NCBI RefSeq assembly: GCF_900186125.1
Contig: NZ_FYBQ01000001.1
Coordinates: 248,001-312,000 of the forward strand
DNA: 64,000 nucleotides
Direction of reading: 5' to 3'
Source: Listeria goaensis
Lineage (GTDB): Bacteria; Bacillota; Bacilli; Lactobacillales; Listeriaceae
Position numbers and translations under genes: made by a program. The stretch's first letter is position 1; every line of letters begins with the position of its first letter. Below are positions 34,225-43,891 of this stretch, in pieces. The notes under the pieces are model-generated. The model searched no databases. It was given only the letters and a program-made list of their open reading frames with translations, and was not told the DNA's origin.

Positions 34225-37200
34225 ATGATGAAACGGCAAATCAACATTCAAGATGAAATGGTGCCTTATCAAACGAAACAAGATGCCAAAGGACTTATAA
34301 AAAGTGAAGCCTTATATAAAATAGATGAAGAAAACGAGCAGACCAATTTTTACTTTTCTGACGGGGAAGTTGTCACGGAAACGGAACCAGATGTACTGGA
34401 CTGCACGTGCGACAGCCACCTTTACGGGGAACGCGTCTGTAAACATATGTATGCCACTTATTTGAAAAAAGTAGAGTTGCTGCACGAAAAGAAAAAAATC
34501 AGTTTGAAAGAACGCATTTTAGAACAAGAATCCGTCACGCTTTTAGCACTTTTTCAAGAAAGTTTAGCGGACCAATTTGAGGTGCCTGTTTTAGATGCAA
34601 AGAAAACACTACAAATTGTTTACAATGTTTCATTAAAAACAGAAAACGAAGAGCGACAAATTGTGCTGGAGCTAAAAGTCGGCGCCGAGCGGACGTATGT
34701 TGTAAAAAACATTCAAGCCTTTCTTGATGCCGTGCGCTACAACCAGTTGCTCGTTTTTACAAAAAATTTCAGCTTTGATCCAAATGAACATACTTTTTCA
34801 GAAAAAGACTCCGCCATTCTCGAACTGCTCACGCAAATTTGCGATATCCAGAAGATGTATGAACTGTCCGACAGCTATTTTTCAAGAAGTTACGAAGACG
34901 ACAAAACGCTCATCGTGACGCCGTATTTGGCAGAAGAGCTACTTCAAAAACTCACAGGGGAAAACGCGAGTTTACAAATAATGAACGAAAAAAATGAAAT
35001 TTTAATGCGCTATCCCGCTATTAAGATGGTCAAAGGGGAACTGGATTTCAACTATATTTTCAGAAGCACGTCAAACGGGAAATACCAAATTGAACTCGAA
35101 TCGCTGCAACAAGCTGTTTTTTTAGAAAAATATCAACTCATCTTTTTAGACGGCACATTTCATCACTTAGAACGAAAAGAATGGCTAAGCATAATGCCAC
35201 TTTTCGAATTCCAAAAAGTAACGAAAAGTGATGTTGTACAGTTCAACGAAGCTAGATTAAGCGAAATGGTGTCTTACGTTTTGCCAGCACTACAAAAAAG
35301 TGGCACAGTCGATGTGGACGAGACCATTCAAAATCGCATCATCAATTTTCCACTTGAGGCAAAGCTTTTTATTTCAATGACAGAAGACGACAAACATGAG
35401 CTGCGCCTGCAATATGAGTATGCAGATTGGGTTTTTGAACCTTTTCACACGGGGGAAAATGGAGCGAGCGCCGAGCGAATTGTTATCCGTGACATTGAAA
35501 CAGAAACAAAAATTATGCAGCTTATTGAAAATGCCCCCATTTTATTTTCTGGAAATCGCATGGTTTTAAGCGCGAAAGAACAAGACTTATACCATTTTTA
35601 TGCGCATATTGTGCCAAAGCTTAGCGAATATGTTGCAATCTTCATGGCAGACGGTATGGAAAACATGGCATTTCAAGATATTCAGCCAGTGACTTCCTTT
35701 GATGTGGCAGAAAACAATACGTTTCTATCAGTGTCCTTCCAATTTTTGGGCATTCCAGAAGATGAAACAAAAGATGTACTTTTATCCTTACGTGAGAAAA
35801 AAACGTATCATCGTTTAAAAAATGGCCAATTTTTATCGCTTGAAGACGAAAGCTTTGAGCAAATTAAACGGATTTTCGAATTGCTTGACGTTCGGCAAAA
35901 TGAAGTCAAACAAACGATGCAGTTGCCCGTCTATCGCGGCATCCAGCTTTATGAACTGGAAAAAGGCCAACAAGATCGGCAAAAATTCAGTAAGAAATAT
36001 CGCGAATTGCTTGAAGAAGTCCAACATTTTTCCGATGAACATTATAACGTTCCAAAAGCCCTAAATACCACACTTCGCGACTACCAAATTGTTGGCTTTG
36101 AATGGATGAAATCCCTTTCGAAATACCAACTAGGTGGCGTGTTAGCTGATGATATGGGGCTTGGGAAAACCATTCAAACGATTGCATTTCTTTTATCTGA
36201 GCTGGAGGAAAACGCAGAACTCGAGCCAATTTTAATTGTGACACCAGCCTCGCTCCTCTATAACTGGCTAAATGAATTCCAGACGTTTGCAAGTAGCATA
36301 AACGTGGAAATAGTGGAAGGAAGCAAGTTTTCACGCGCAGAACAATTGGCGGAACTCAAAAAAAATCAAGTGTATTTGATTTCTTATCAAACGCTGCGCC
36401 AAGATGCGGATTTGCTTGAAGGCAACTTGTTCCATACAATTATTTTAGATGAATCACAAATGATTAAAAACTATACGACGAAAGTTTCTCAGGCAGTCAG
36501 ATTGCTCGACCGTAAATCGATGTTTGCGCTTAGCGGAACACCACTTGAAAATTCGGTGGATGAATTATGGACGATTTTTCAAACGATTTTACCAGGCTTT
36601 TTCCCGTCACTACGCAAATTTAAAGAGGTCGACCATCAACATGTAGCTGCGCTCATTCGACCGTTTTTACTTCGACGGCTCAAAAAGGATGTCGCGCGTG
36701 AATTGCCTGAGAAAATCGAAACGAATCTTTATTCAGAGCTTACAACTGAACAGAAACAAATTTATTTAGCCTATGTGGAAAAAATTCAAGCTGAACTTGC
36801 TTCCGGCGGCTTAAATCAAGGTGAGGAGCATATTCGTTTGCTTGCCGGTTTGACGCGCCTTAGACAGATTTGCTGTGATCCGCGCTTATTTATGCCAGAA
36901 TACACAGGGGAGTCAAGCAAAGTTACGCAACTGTTCGATACGCTTGGGACAGCACTTCAAGGGGAGAAACGTGTTCTTATTTTCTCTCAATTTACAAGTA
37001 TGCTACAATTAATTGCAGAAGGATGCGAAGAACAAGAAATTCCGTATTTTTATCTCGATGGAAAAACGAATGCAAAAAAACGTGTCGACGATGTCTTAGC
37101 TTTTAATCAAGGAGAAAAAAATGTGTTTTTAATATCCTTAAAGGCAGGCGGCACGGGTTTAAATTTAACGGGTGCCGATACGGTCATTCTATTCGACCTG

Positions 37201-37443
37201 TGGTGGAATCCCGCGATTGAAGAACAGGCGGCTAGTCGAGCGCACCGAATTGGACAAAAGAAAGTCGTGCAAGTCATTCGCTTTATTGCAAGAGGAACGA
37301 TTGAGGAACGCATTTTTGAGCTTCAACAAAAGAAACAAGCCTTAGTAGATGCGCTCATTCAACCTGGTGAACAATTGCTTAACAAACTCACCATTGATGA
37401 GATGAAAGCACTACTTACATTTAATAAAGAAGGGATGCGTTGA
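34225..37443 (+). CDS. SNF2-family helicase with SWIM zinc finger
   Basis: A 1072-residue SNF2/Swi2 ATPase. An N-terminal SWIM-type zinc finger (CTCDSHLYGERVCKH, about 70-85) is followed by a helicase-associated region (about 150-590). The SNF2 motor then has motif I DDMGLGKT near 643, motif II DESQ near 741 (DEAQ in many relatives), SGTPLEN, and a C-terminal RecA-like domain ending in SRAHRIGQKKVV. These proteins move along double-stranded DNA and remodel protein-DNA complexes. In Firmicutes relatives often sit near repair genes, as here after sbcDC. The start is ATG after GCGAGGGA. The next gene begins 3 bases after its stop. Confidence 0.93.
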   Translation: MMKRQINIQDEMVPYQTKQDAKGLIKSEALYKIDEENEQTNFYFSDGEVVTETEPDVLDCTCDSHLYGERVCKHMYATYLKKVELLHEKKKISLKERILEQESVTLLALFQESLADQFEVPVLDAKKTLQIVYNVSLKTENEERQIVLELKVGAERTYVVKNIQAFLDAVRYNQLLVFTKNFSFDPNEHTFSEKDSAILELLTQICDIQKMYELSDSYFSRSYEDDKTLIVTPYLAEELLQKLTGENASLQIMNEKNEILMRYPAIKMVKGELDFNYIFRSTSNGKYQIELESLQQAVFLEKYQLIFLDGTFHHLERKEWLSIMPLFEFQKVTKSDVVQFNEARLSEMVSYVLPALQKSGTVDVDETIQNRIINFPLEAKLFISMTEDDKHELRLQYEYADWVFEPFHTGENGASAERIVIRDIETETKIMQLIENAPILFSGNRMVLSAKEQDLYHFYAHIVPKLSEYVAIFMADGMENMAFQDIQPVTSFDVAENNTFLSVSFQFLGIPEDETKDVLLSLREKKTYHRLKNGQFLSLEDESFEQIKRIFELLDVRQNEVKQTMQLPVYRGIQLYELEKGQQDRQKFSKKYRELLEEVQHFSDEHYNVPKALNTTLRDYQIVGFEWMKSLSKYQLGGVLADDMGLGKTIQTIAFLLSELEENAELEPILIVTPASLLYNWLNEFQTFASSINVEIVEGSKFSRAEQLAELKKNQVYLISYQTLRQDADLLEGNLFHTIILDESQMIKNYTTKVSQAVRLLDRKSMFALSGTPLENSVDELWTIFQTILPGFFPSLRKFKEVDHQHVAALIRPFLLRRLKKDVARELPEKIETNLYSELTTEQKQIYLAYVEKIQAELASGGLNQGEEHIRLLAGLTRLRQICCDPRLFMPEYTGESSKVTQLFDTLGTALQGEKRVLIFSQFTSMLQLIAEGCEEQEIPYFYLDGKTNAKKRVDDVLAFNQGEKNVFLISLKAGGTGLNLTGADTVILFDLWWNPAIEEQAASRAHRIGQKKVVQVIRFIARGTIEERIFELQQKKQALVDALIQPGEQLLNKLTIDEMKALLTFNKEGMR

Positions 37444-37446
37444 AAA

Positions 37447-37863
37447 ATGGATAAATGGGAAGTTTTGTCAGTAGAAAATGAAGAGGAAGCAGTCAAACAA
37501 ATCGAACAACTTGTTCAAAAAGGATATACAAAAGAGGATATTTCTGTTCTAGCTAAAAATAAGAAAATGAGTGAGGAAATAGCCGAACGAACTGAAACAG
37601 AACAGGAACGCCCAGTAAACGAAGAAGCATTCGGCATCATTTCCGGTATTCTGCAAAGTTTAAGTGGCGCCATTGTCATTCCGCAAGCATATAATCCGAA
37701 GTACGGTGCACTCTATGCAGCAGGCCCATTTGCTAAATGGTTTTCACGTACAAATGATAAAACGGTGAAACGTCTACTAGAGGATTTCGATTTAACAGAT
37801 GAACAAATCGCTCATTTTGTTAGCGAACTTGATGAAGGTAAATTATTATTGCTCGCAAGATAG
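37447..37863 (+). CDS. General stress protein 17M-like (YflT family)
   Basis: A 138-residue protein with the YflT/GSP17M pattern: an N-terminal ferredoxin-like segment that begins with a short beta strand (WEVLSVENEEEAVKQIEQLVQKGYTKEDISVLAK), and a C-terminal helical part with DLTDEQIAHFVSELDEGKLLLLA. Members are induced by general stress in Bacillus; the biochemical role is unknown. It begins 3 bases after the SNF2 gene, so it is co-transcribed. No sigma-B-type promoter was seen in the short gap. A terminator follows. Confidence 0.82.
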   Translation: MDKWEVLSVENEEEAVKQIEQLVQKGYTKEDISVLAKNKKMSEEIAERTETEQERPVNEEAFGIISGILQSLSGAIVIPQAYNPKYGALYAAGPFAKWFSRTNDKTVKRLLEDFDLTDEQIAHFVSELDEGKLLLLAR

Positions 37864-37872
37864 GCATAAAAA

Positions 37873-37895
37873 GGCATAACTTTATGCCTTTTTTT
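37873..37895 (+). terminator. Terminator of the SNF2 operon
   Basis: GGCATA / TATGCC with a 4-base loop, followed by seven T. Confidence 0.85.
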
Positions 37896-37901
37896 ATGCT
37901 T

Positions 37902-37916
37902 ATAACTAAAACTTAT
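37902..37916 (+). promoter_or_regulatory. CcpC-type operator upstream of aconitase
   Basis: ATAACTAAAACTTAT fits the CcpC dyad ATAA-N7-TTAT exactly. Its centre lies about 66 bases upstream of the predicted transcription start, the place it holds in B. subtilis citB. A half-site TTAT at 37945-37948 falls near -27, also as in citB. CcpC represses aconitase unless citrate is present; control here is inferred. Confidence 0.7.
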
Positions 37917-37939
37917 TGTGTTTATGCAAAATAACTTAG

Positions 37940-37968
37940 TTTACTTATCATGTACTTTCCAGTAAAAT
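37940..37968 (+). promoter_or_regulatory. Sigma-A promoter of acnA
   Basis: TTTACT (37940-37945), 17 bases and TAAAAT (37963-37968), 46 bases before the start codon. Confidence 0.75.
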
Positions 37969-38013
37969 AAAGTAGGGAATATCAATCGTTTCGAAATGAA
38001 GGAGGAAACGTGG

Positions 38014-40710
38014 ATGACAAACTTGAAAGCGAAAGCAAAATCATCTTTTCAATTGGATGATAAAACGTATCACTATTTTAAATTAAAATCGTTAGAAGCG
38101 AACATTGAAAGGTTGCCTTATTCGATTCGAGTGCTCTTGGAATCGGTTTTAAGACAGAGCGACGGCAAGGCAATCACAGAAGAACATATTAAGGGGCTTA
38201 GCAATTGGTCGAAAGAAGCAAGTCAAAACGACGGAGAAGTTCCGTTTAAACCTGCACGAGTGATTTTACAAGACTTTACGGGTGTCCCTGCTGTTGTTGA
38301 CTTGGCTTCACTACGTAAAGCGATGGCGGACTTGGGGGGCGATCCGGAGAAAATCAATCCGGAAATTCCAGTAGACCTTGTTGTGGACCACTCTGTTCAA
38401 GTAGACAGCTATGCAAATCCAGAAGCGCTTAAAATCAACATGGAGCTTGAGTTTCAGCGCAATATGGAACGTTATCAGTTCTTGAACTGGGCGCAGAAGT
38501 CATTTGATAATTACCGCGCTGTGCCGCCTGCAACTGGAATTGTGCATCAAGTCAATCTGGAATATTTGGCGAGCGTTGTTATCGCAAAAGAGGAAAGCGG
38601 CGAAACTATCGTGTTTCCAGATACACTCGTTGGGACCGACAGCCATACAACGATGATTAACGGTATTGGGGTGCTCGGCTGGGGCGTTGGCGGGATTGAG
38701 GCTGAAGCAGGAATGCTCGGACAACCTTCGTATTTCCCAATTCCTGAAGTTATCGGTGTGAAGCTGACAGGCGCTCTACCGAACGGCGCAACGGCTACGG
38801 ATTTTGCACTTAAAGTGACACAAGTTCTTCGGGAGAAAAAAGTCGTAGGGAAGTTCGTGGAATTTTATGGACCAGGCGTGTCGACGTTACCGCTTGCAGA
38901 CCGCGCAACGGTGGCTAACATGGCGCCAGAGTACGGGGCAACTTGTGGATTTTTCCCTGTTGATGCTGAGTCACTGACATACTTGCGTTTAACGGGCCGC
39001 AACGAGGAACAAATTCGCCTTGTTGAAGCTTATTTAAAAGAAAATGATTTATTCTTTACGAAAGAAAACCGTGAGCCTGATTATACAGATACGGTAGAAA
39101 TTAACTTAAGCGAAATTGAAGCGAATCTTTCAGGACCGAAACGTCCGCAAGATTTAATTCCTTTATCTGATATGAAGGAAACGTTCCAAAAATCCATCTC
39201 AGCGCCTGCTGGTAATCAAGGATTCGGCTTAGAACCAGATGCGCTAAATAAACATGCGAAAGTCGTGTACGGAAACGGCGATGAATCCGTGATGAAAACA
39301 GGTTCGGTTGCCATAGCCGCGATTACAAGTTGCACAAACACGTCCAATCCATATGTCATGCTTTCAGCCGGCTTAGTCGCAAAAAAAGCAGTGGAACTTG
39401 GACTTGAAGTGCCTAAATTTGTGAAAACTTCGCTTGCTCCTGGTTCAAAAGTAGTAACCGGTTATTTGGAGAAAGCAGGATTGCTACCTTATTTAGATAA
39501 ACTAGGCTTTGATTTAGTCGGCTACGGTTGTACAACATGTATCGGGAATTCTGGTCCATTAAAAGATGAAATTGAAGCGGCGATTCAAGAAAATGATTTG
39601 CTTGTGTCAGCTGTTCTTAGTGGAAATCGAAATTTTGAAGGTCGGATTCATGCGCTTGTAAAAGCGAACTTTTTAGCTTCGCCTCCGCTTGTTGTGGCAT
39701 ATGCCTTAGCGGGCACAACAAATATCGATTTAGAAAATGAGCCAATTGGGCACGGAAATGACGGAAAGGCGTACTTCCTAAAAGATATTTGGCCTTCTTC
39801 AAACGAAGTGAAACAACTTGTGGAAGAAACCGTAACACCTGAACTATTCCGCGAACAATACGCGCGTGTTTTTGATGAAAATAAAGCATGGAATGCCATC
39901 AATACAACAGATGAGGCGCTTTATCAGTGGGACGATACTTCAACGTATATCGCTAACCCACCATTTTTTGAAAACTTATCGAAGGAAAAAGGAAAAGTGG
40001 AAACTTTGTCTGACCTTCGGGTGATAGGGAAGTTCGGTGACTCCGTTACGACTGACCACATTTCACCGGCCGGCGCCATTGGGAAAGATACTCCAGCAGG
40101 TCAATTTTTACAAGCGCAAGGTGTTGCGATTCGCGACTTCAACTCATATGGCTCAAGACGAGGCCATCATGATGTGATGATGCGCGGAACGTTTGCGAAT
40201 ATTCGCATCAAAAATCAAATCGCAGAAGGTACAGAAGGTGGCTACACAACTTATTTCCCGACAAAGGAAGTCATGTCTATCTACGATGCTTCACGCAAAT
40301 ATATGGCTGATGGCACTGGTCTAGTTATCCTTGCCGGCGATGATTACGGAATGGGGTCTTCACGCGACTGGGCAGCCAAAGGAACAAATTTACTTGGGAT
40401 TAAAACGGTCATCGCGAAAAGCTACGAGCGAATTCACCGTTCCAACCTCGTCATGATGGGCGTCTTGCCACTTCAATTTAAACAAGGTGAAGGTGCTGAC
40501 GCACTCGGCTTGACAGGCGAAGAAACATTCCACGTTGCCATTGATGAATCCGTCACACCAAGAAGTCTTGTTGAAGTGACCGCTACTTCACCAAACGGTA
40601 AAGTAACGACATTCGAAGCGATTGCCCGCTTTGATTCAGAAGTTGAAATCGACTACTACCGCCACGGTGGTATTTTGCAAATGGTTTTACGCGGAAAACT
40701 AGAAAATTAA
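38014..40710 (+). CDS. acnA: Aconitate hydratase
   Basis: An 898-residue aconitase (AcnA/CitB type) that interconverts citrate and isocitrate with a 4Fe-4S cluster. The cluster ligands are visible as TSCTNTSN near residue 440 and [11 protein letters not shown] near 505. The swivel-domain signature [16 protein letters not shown] lies at about 770. Bacillales members can also act as RNA-binding regulators when the cluster is lost. The start is the ATG giving [12 protein letters not shown] after AAGGAGGAAACG; an ATG 18 bases upstream overlaps that site. It is monocistronic with a CcpC-like operator and its own terminator. Confidence 0.97.
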   Translation: MTNLKAKAKSSFQLDDKTYHYFKLKSLEANIERLPYSIRVLLESVLRQSDGKAITEEHIKGLSNWSKEASQNDGEVPFKPARVILQDFTGVPAVVDLASLRKAMADLGGDPEKINPEIPVDLVVDHSVQVDSYANPEALKINMELEFQRNMERYQFLNWAQKSFDNYRAVPPATGIVHQVNLEYLASVVIAKEESGETIVFPDTLVGTDSHTTMINGIGVLGWGVGGIEAEAGMLGQPSYFPIPEVIGVKLTGALPNGATATDFALKVTQVLREKKVVGKFVEFYGPGVSTLPLADRATVANMAPEYGATCGFFPVDAESLTYLRLTGRNEEQIRLVEAYLKENDLFFTKENREPDYTDTVEINLSEIEANLSGPKRPQDLIPLSDMKETFQKSISAPAGNQGFGLEPDALNKHAKVVYGNGDESVMKTGSVAIAAITSCTNTSNPYVMLSAGLVAKKAVELGLEVPKFVKTSLAPGSKVVTGYLEKAGLLPYLDKLGFDLVGYGCTTCIGNSGPLKDEIEAAIQENDLLVSAVLSGNRNFEGRIHALVKANFLASPPLVVAYALAGTTNIDLENEPIGHGNDGKAYFLKDIWPSSNEVKQLVEETVTPELFREQYARVFDENKAWNAINTTDEALYQWDDTSTYIANPPFFENLSKEKGKVETLSDLRVIGKFGDSVTTDHISPAGAIGKDTPAGQFLQAQGVAIRDFNSYGSRRGHHDVMMRGTFANIRIKNQIAEGTEGGYTTYFPTKEVMSIYDASRKYMADGTGLVILAGDDYGMGSSRDWAAKGTNLLGIKTVIAKSYERIHRSNLVMMGVLPLQFKQGEGADALGLTGEETFHVAIDESVTPRSLVEVTATSPNGKVTTFEAIARFDSEVEIDYYRHGGILQMVLRGKLEN

Positions 40711-40714
40711 TCCG

Positions 40715-40746
40715 AAAGACCGCTTTTCAGAAAGCGGTCTTTTTTT
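40715..40746 (+). terminator. Terminator of acnA
   Basis: The stem AGACCGCTTT / AAAGCGGTCT is followed by six T. Confidence 0.92.
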
Positions 40747-40748
40747 AA

Positions 40749-40777
40749 TTGCATTTAGCGAACTAATGTTCTATAAT
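40749..40777 (+). promoter_or_regulatory. Sigma-A promoter of the small membrane protein and tag
   Basis: TTGCAT (40749-40754), 17 bases and TATAAT (40772-40777), 21 bases before the start. The -35 lies directly after the acnA terminator T-run. Confidence 0.7.
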
Positions 40778-40798
40778 GGGTGGAGAAAGGAAAATGAG

Positions 40799-41029
40799 AT
40801 GCGAAAAAACACGTTATTAATTTTACTTATTATTATTAGTTTGATGCTTAGTTTAATCACGTCTATAAGTGGTTATAAAATTCCGTTGCCACCACTTGTT
40901 TTAGTTATTTTCACAGCAATCTGTCTTGCACTAGGGCTGATGGAGTGGCGAGCAAAGCATTTTTATTTTGCGTATGTCGCGTTTTTTTGTGGTGCATTTC
41001 TGTGCATGCAGTATATTTTAGGAGGATGA
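40799..41029 (+). CDS. Small membrane protein of unknown function
   Basis: A 76-residue protein with three predicted membrane helices (about 4-22, 29-46 and 50-72) and very short loops. I recognise no family. The start is the ATG (MRKNTLLILLIIIS) after GGAGAAAGGAAAATGAG; an upstream in-frame ATG would lie on the promoter -10. It ends 6 bases before the tag start codon, whose ribosome-binding site GGAGG is inside its last codons, so the two are coupled. Confidence 0.78.
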   Translation: MRKNTLLILLIIISLMLSLITSISGYKIPLPPLVLVIFTAICLALGLMEWRAKHFYFAYVAFFCGAFLCMQYILGG

Positions 41030-41035
41030 GTGTTT

Positions 41036-41602
41036 ATGAGTGAACAAAAGCGATGTAGTTGGGCAGCGAATGGCGATGCTGTCATGCTGGCGTATCATGA
41101 TGATGAATGGTGCAAGCCGAGCTACGAGGATACATATCTTTTTGAGCTTTTAAACTTAGAGGGGGCTCAAGCTGGCTTATCTTGGCGCACGATATTGAAT
41201 AAGCGAGCAGGGTACCAAGAAGCCTTTTTACAATTTGATATTGACGCTTGCGCCAAACTGACAGACGAAGAGTTGGCAGACATCGTGAGTAATGCCGCCA
41301 TTATCCGAAATAAAGCGAAAGTGAATGCCGTTAGAACGAATGCGCAGGCTACCCAAAAGGTGCAGGCAGAATTTGGTTCATTTTCAAAATATATGTGGCA
41401 TTTTACAGACGATAAAGTGATGAATCATCAACTTAGTGAAAATCAGGAAATGCCGGCGAAAGATGAACTCTCCGAACGAGTAAGTAAAGACATGAAAAAA
41501 CGCGGCTTTAAGTTTGTCGGCCCCGTCATTGTATATTCCTATCTACAGGCAATCGGTGTGATTAATGATCATGCGGTAACTTGTGCTTATAACCAGCAAT
41601 GA
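41036..41602 (+). CDS. tag: DNA-3-methyladenine glycosylase I
   Basis: A 188-residue HhH-superfamily glycosylase that removes 3-methyladenine from DNA. The N-terminal RCSWA and YHDDEWCKPSYEDTYLFE segments, with the zinc-site Cys and His, and the C-terminal NDHAVTCAY with the matching His and Cys are all present, as are the substrate-pocket residues in LEGAQAGLSW. The start is the ATG after GGAGG with a 10-base gap; a GTG six bases upstream is too close to that site. It follows the small membrane protein in one operon. Confidence 0.95.
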   Translation: MSEQKRCSWAANGDAVMLAYHDDEWCKPSYEDTYLFELLNLEGAQAGLSWRTILNKRAGYQEAFLQFDIDACAKLTDEELADIVSNAAIIRNKAKVNAVRTNAQATQKVQAEFGSFSKYMWHFTDDKVMNHQLSENQEMPAKDELSERVSKDMKKRGFKFVGPVIVYSYLQAIGVINDHAVTCAYNQQ

Positions 41603-41614
41603 GTTAAAATTAAA

Positions 41615-41681
41615 AGAAGCATAAATCCAGGAATAGTACCATTTTAAAAAATGGTTTTTCTGGAATTATGCTTCTTTTTAT
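41615..41681. terminator. Bidirectional terminator between tag and the ABC permease
   Basis: A long hairpin with outer stem AGAAGCATAA / TTATGCTTCT and inner stem ACCATTTT / AAAATGGT has T-rich tails on both strands. Confidence 0.85.
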
Positions 41682-41699
41682 TGTCGTTTCAAATTTAGA

Positions 41700-42752
41700 T
41701 TAACTAAGTGCGACATCTCGTTTTCTAAAGAAATAAAAGCTGATGCCAAGAAATATCAGCACATAGACTGCAAGCCCCGAAATGATTTGCCAAATCGCTA
41801 AATCTCCAGCGATGGGGTTTCCAGTAACAGCACTGTTCAAGTTTAACAAGTTAAATATAAGCCATTTCAACCAGTCATATTTTTCGATTGCGATTGGTAA
41901 GAGGGCTGAAAGAATAGAACCAGAGAACAATACCCCTAAACTTACACCAACAGCAAGTGCTTGAGAGCGAACAACGGCTGAGAACAAGAAGGCAATACTT
42001 GCATAAACAATCATCATAATAAAATTAGAGCCGAGCAGAAGTAGCGCAGATTGCAACGCATTTAATGCCCCAGAATCTGGTGATACTGGCATGAGATACG
42101 CCCCGCTAGGCAAAATGAATGAGAATAAGAATGCAGAAATAAATAGCACAATGCTCGTAATCACAGCATACAGAATGACAACCGCAAGCTTAGATGCAAG
42201 AATTTGACTTCGCGAGTAAGGCCGAGCTAAAAGCAATTTAATTGTTCCACCCGAAAATTCGGAAGCAACTATAATACTTGCTATGACAGCAACTAGAATG
42301 CTCGCAATCATATTCATAGTACCAAGACTTGCAAAAAATTCTGCACCAGTCATAGAACTTACAGATGACATTGGTATTTTACCTTCATCAGCATAAACTT
42401 GATAATAATCTATTTGTTTTTGGATGTTTTCCTGATCTTCTTTTGGAGCTGCTTCCTTTGAAACTTTTAAAGCAGCGACAGAATCTTTAGGAGAAAGGAC
42501 CTTTTCTGTATAACCAGTTGCTTTATTCTCATTTTGTGCGTTCCAGTAGTCATCTTCTGAAATAGGTTGTCCGTCCGCATTATAATAAGATGTAATTCCT
42601 TGTGGTTGCAGCTTTTCTTCCACACCGTCTGTTCTTGAAATCGTGAACATCAACATAGTCATCAAGAAAATCAGAACAACAAGAATAATTTGCATACTCC
42701 AACTTGATTTTTTTAGAAATAATTTTTGAAACTCGTTTTGAATTAAACGCAT
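41700..42752 (-). CDS. ABC-2 type exporter permease
   Basis: A 350-residue membrane protein: one N-terminal membrane helix (about 18-38), an extracellular region (about 40-125), and then five or so helices up to the C-terminus, the layout of ABC-2/NatB-type permeases. Its start overlaps the stop of the upstream ATPase gene by one base (TAATG on the minus strand), so the two are translationally coupled and surely form one exporter. The substrate is unknown; related pairs confer resistance to peptide antibiotics or export sodium or drugs. Confidence 0.88.
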   Translation of the reverse strand: MRLIQNEFQKLFLKKSSWSMQIILVVLIFLMTMLMFTISRTDGVEEKLQPQGITSYYNADGQPISEDDYWNAQNENKATGYTEKVLSPKDSVAALKVSKEAAPKEDQENIQKQIDYYQVYADEGKIPMSSVSSMTGAEFFASLGTMNMIASILVAVIASIIVASEFSGGTIKLLLARPYSRSQILASKLAVVILYAVITSIVLFISAFLFSFILPSGAYLMPVSPDSGALNALQSALLLLGSNFIMMIVYASIAFLFSAVVRSQALAVGVSLGVLFSGSILSALLPIAIEKYDWLKWLIFNLLNLNSAVTGNPIAGDLAIWQIISGLAVYVLIFLGISFYFFRKRDVALS

Positions 42753-43666
42753 TAGATTTCCCCCCCGTTTGTAAGTGCTAAGAAGCGATCTTCGAGTGAG
42801 AATTGAACTTTGGATAATTCAAGAATGTCCAAATTAGCCCGGATAAGTGCGCGGGCGATTTCTGGAAGGACTTCGCGCGTCACATTTAACACAAACTGAT
42901 TCTCTCTTTGTTCAATGATTTCGAGGTCAAGCGTGTCTAATACGAGCTTAGCGCTAGCGCCGTCTGAAACCTCAAGTGTGACTTTTAACGTTTTATCCGC
43001 AGTTAAATCTGTCATTTTCTCAATGTGCGTCAGATGCCCTTTGTCAATAATGGCAAAGCGATCCGTAATTTGTTGAATTTCAGCTAAGAGATGACTTGAA
43101 ATTAAAACAGAAGTGCCATTTGCAGCGAGCTCTTTAATCAGCGTTCGAAATTCCGCCATGCCTTGTGGGTCAAGCCCATTTGTTGGTTCATCGAGAATGA
43201 GTAGGGCAGGTTCATGAATTAAAGCTTGTGCAACGCCAAGACGCTGGCGCATACCAAGAGAATACGTTCTAACTTTATTATGAATCGCATGACTCAATTT
43301 TACTTTTTCCACAATCGCGCTAATTTCCTCATCTGAAATATCTTTTCGACTCATACGCGCAAATTGCTTTAAATTTTTCCAGCCAGACATATACATGTAA
43401 AATTCAGGATTTTCAATGATAGCCCCAATATTTTGAATGGCTTCTTTGAAGTTTTCGTCTAAATTGACCCCGCAGATGGAAACTTGCCCATTTGTTTTCG
43501 AGATTAACCCAACGATGGAGCGAATAATCGTTGTTTTTCCTGCACCATTTGGTCCAAGTAAACCGAAAACTTCCCCTTTTTCAATTTCAAAACTAATGTT
43601 ATGTATGATTTCTTTTTTGCCAATTTTTTTCGAGATATTTTCAAGTTGTAACACCGTTTCAGGCAT
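42752..43666 (-). CDS. ABC exporter ATPase (BcrA/CcmA-like)
   Basis: A 304-residue ATPase of the ABC-2 exporter class. Walker A GPNGAGKTT is near residue 38, the signature is YSLGMRQRLGVAQAL and Walker B is LLILDEPTNGLD. A C-terminal extension of about 80 residues is typical of the BcrA/CcmA branch. The start is ATG (MPETVLQLENISKKIG) after AAAGGAAGTGAG; an in-frame ATG 42 bases upstream lacks a ribosome-binding site. It is the first gene of the two-gene exporter operon. The leader carries the direct repeat TACACAA (twice, 11 bases apart), which could bind a regulator. Confidence 0.9.
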   Translation of the reverse strand: MPETVLQLENISKKIGKKEIIHNISFEIEKGEVFGLLGPNGAGKTTIIRSIVGLISKTNGQVSICGVNLDENFKEAIQNIGAIIENPEFYMYMSGWKNLKQFARMSRKDISDEEISAIVEKVKLSHAIHNKVRTYSLGMRQRLGVAQALIHEPALLILDEPTNGLDPQGMAEFRTLIKELAANGTSVLISSHLLAEIQQITDRFAIIDKGHLTHIEKMTDLTADKTLKVTLEVSDGASAKLVLDTLDLEIIEQRENQFVLNVTREVLPEIARALIRANLDILELSKVQFSLEDRFLALTNGGEI

Positions 43667-43768
43667 TTGCTCACTTCCTTTTTCACAGAATATAATCAGT
43701 ATACACAAAATCTACACAATTAACATGAATCTATAGATTGGTCATCGATTAGGTCTTTAGGTGTAGAA

Positions 43769-43818
43769 AAAAACAACTTGCTATGTAAGCTTGGCATACT
43801 TACATGCAAGTTGTTTTT
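43769..43818 (-). terminator. Terminator of adhE
   Basis: A long stem, AAAACAACTTGC plus ATGTAAG with their complements around an 8-10 base loop. T-runs are on both sides; its place after the adhE stop on the minus strand suits adhE. Confidence 0.85.
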
Positions 43819-43891
43819 AGAGATTGTATATTAGGGAATGAAGATAACAATCTACGCTACTCATTTCTTTAAAGGTGGGAGTGAGTCTTCA

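Noticed and set aside
37996-38013. Longer aconitase start at the ATG at 37996
   Set aside because: That ATG is part of the ribosome-binding region AAGGAGGAAACG; the next in-frame ATG gives the family N-terminus.
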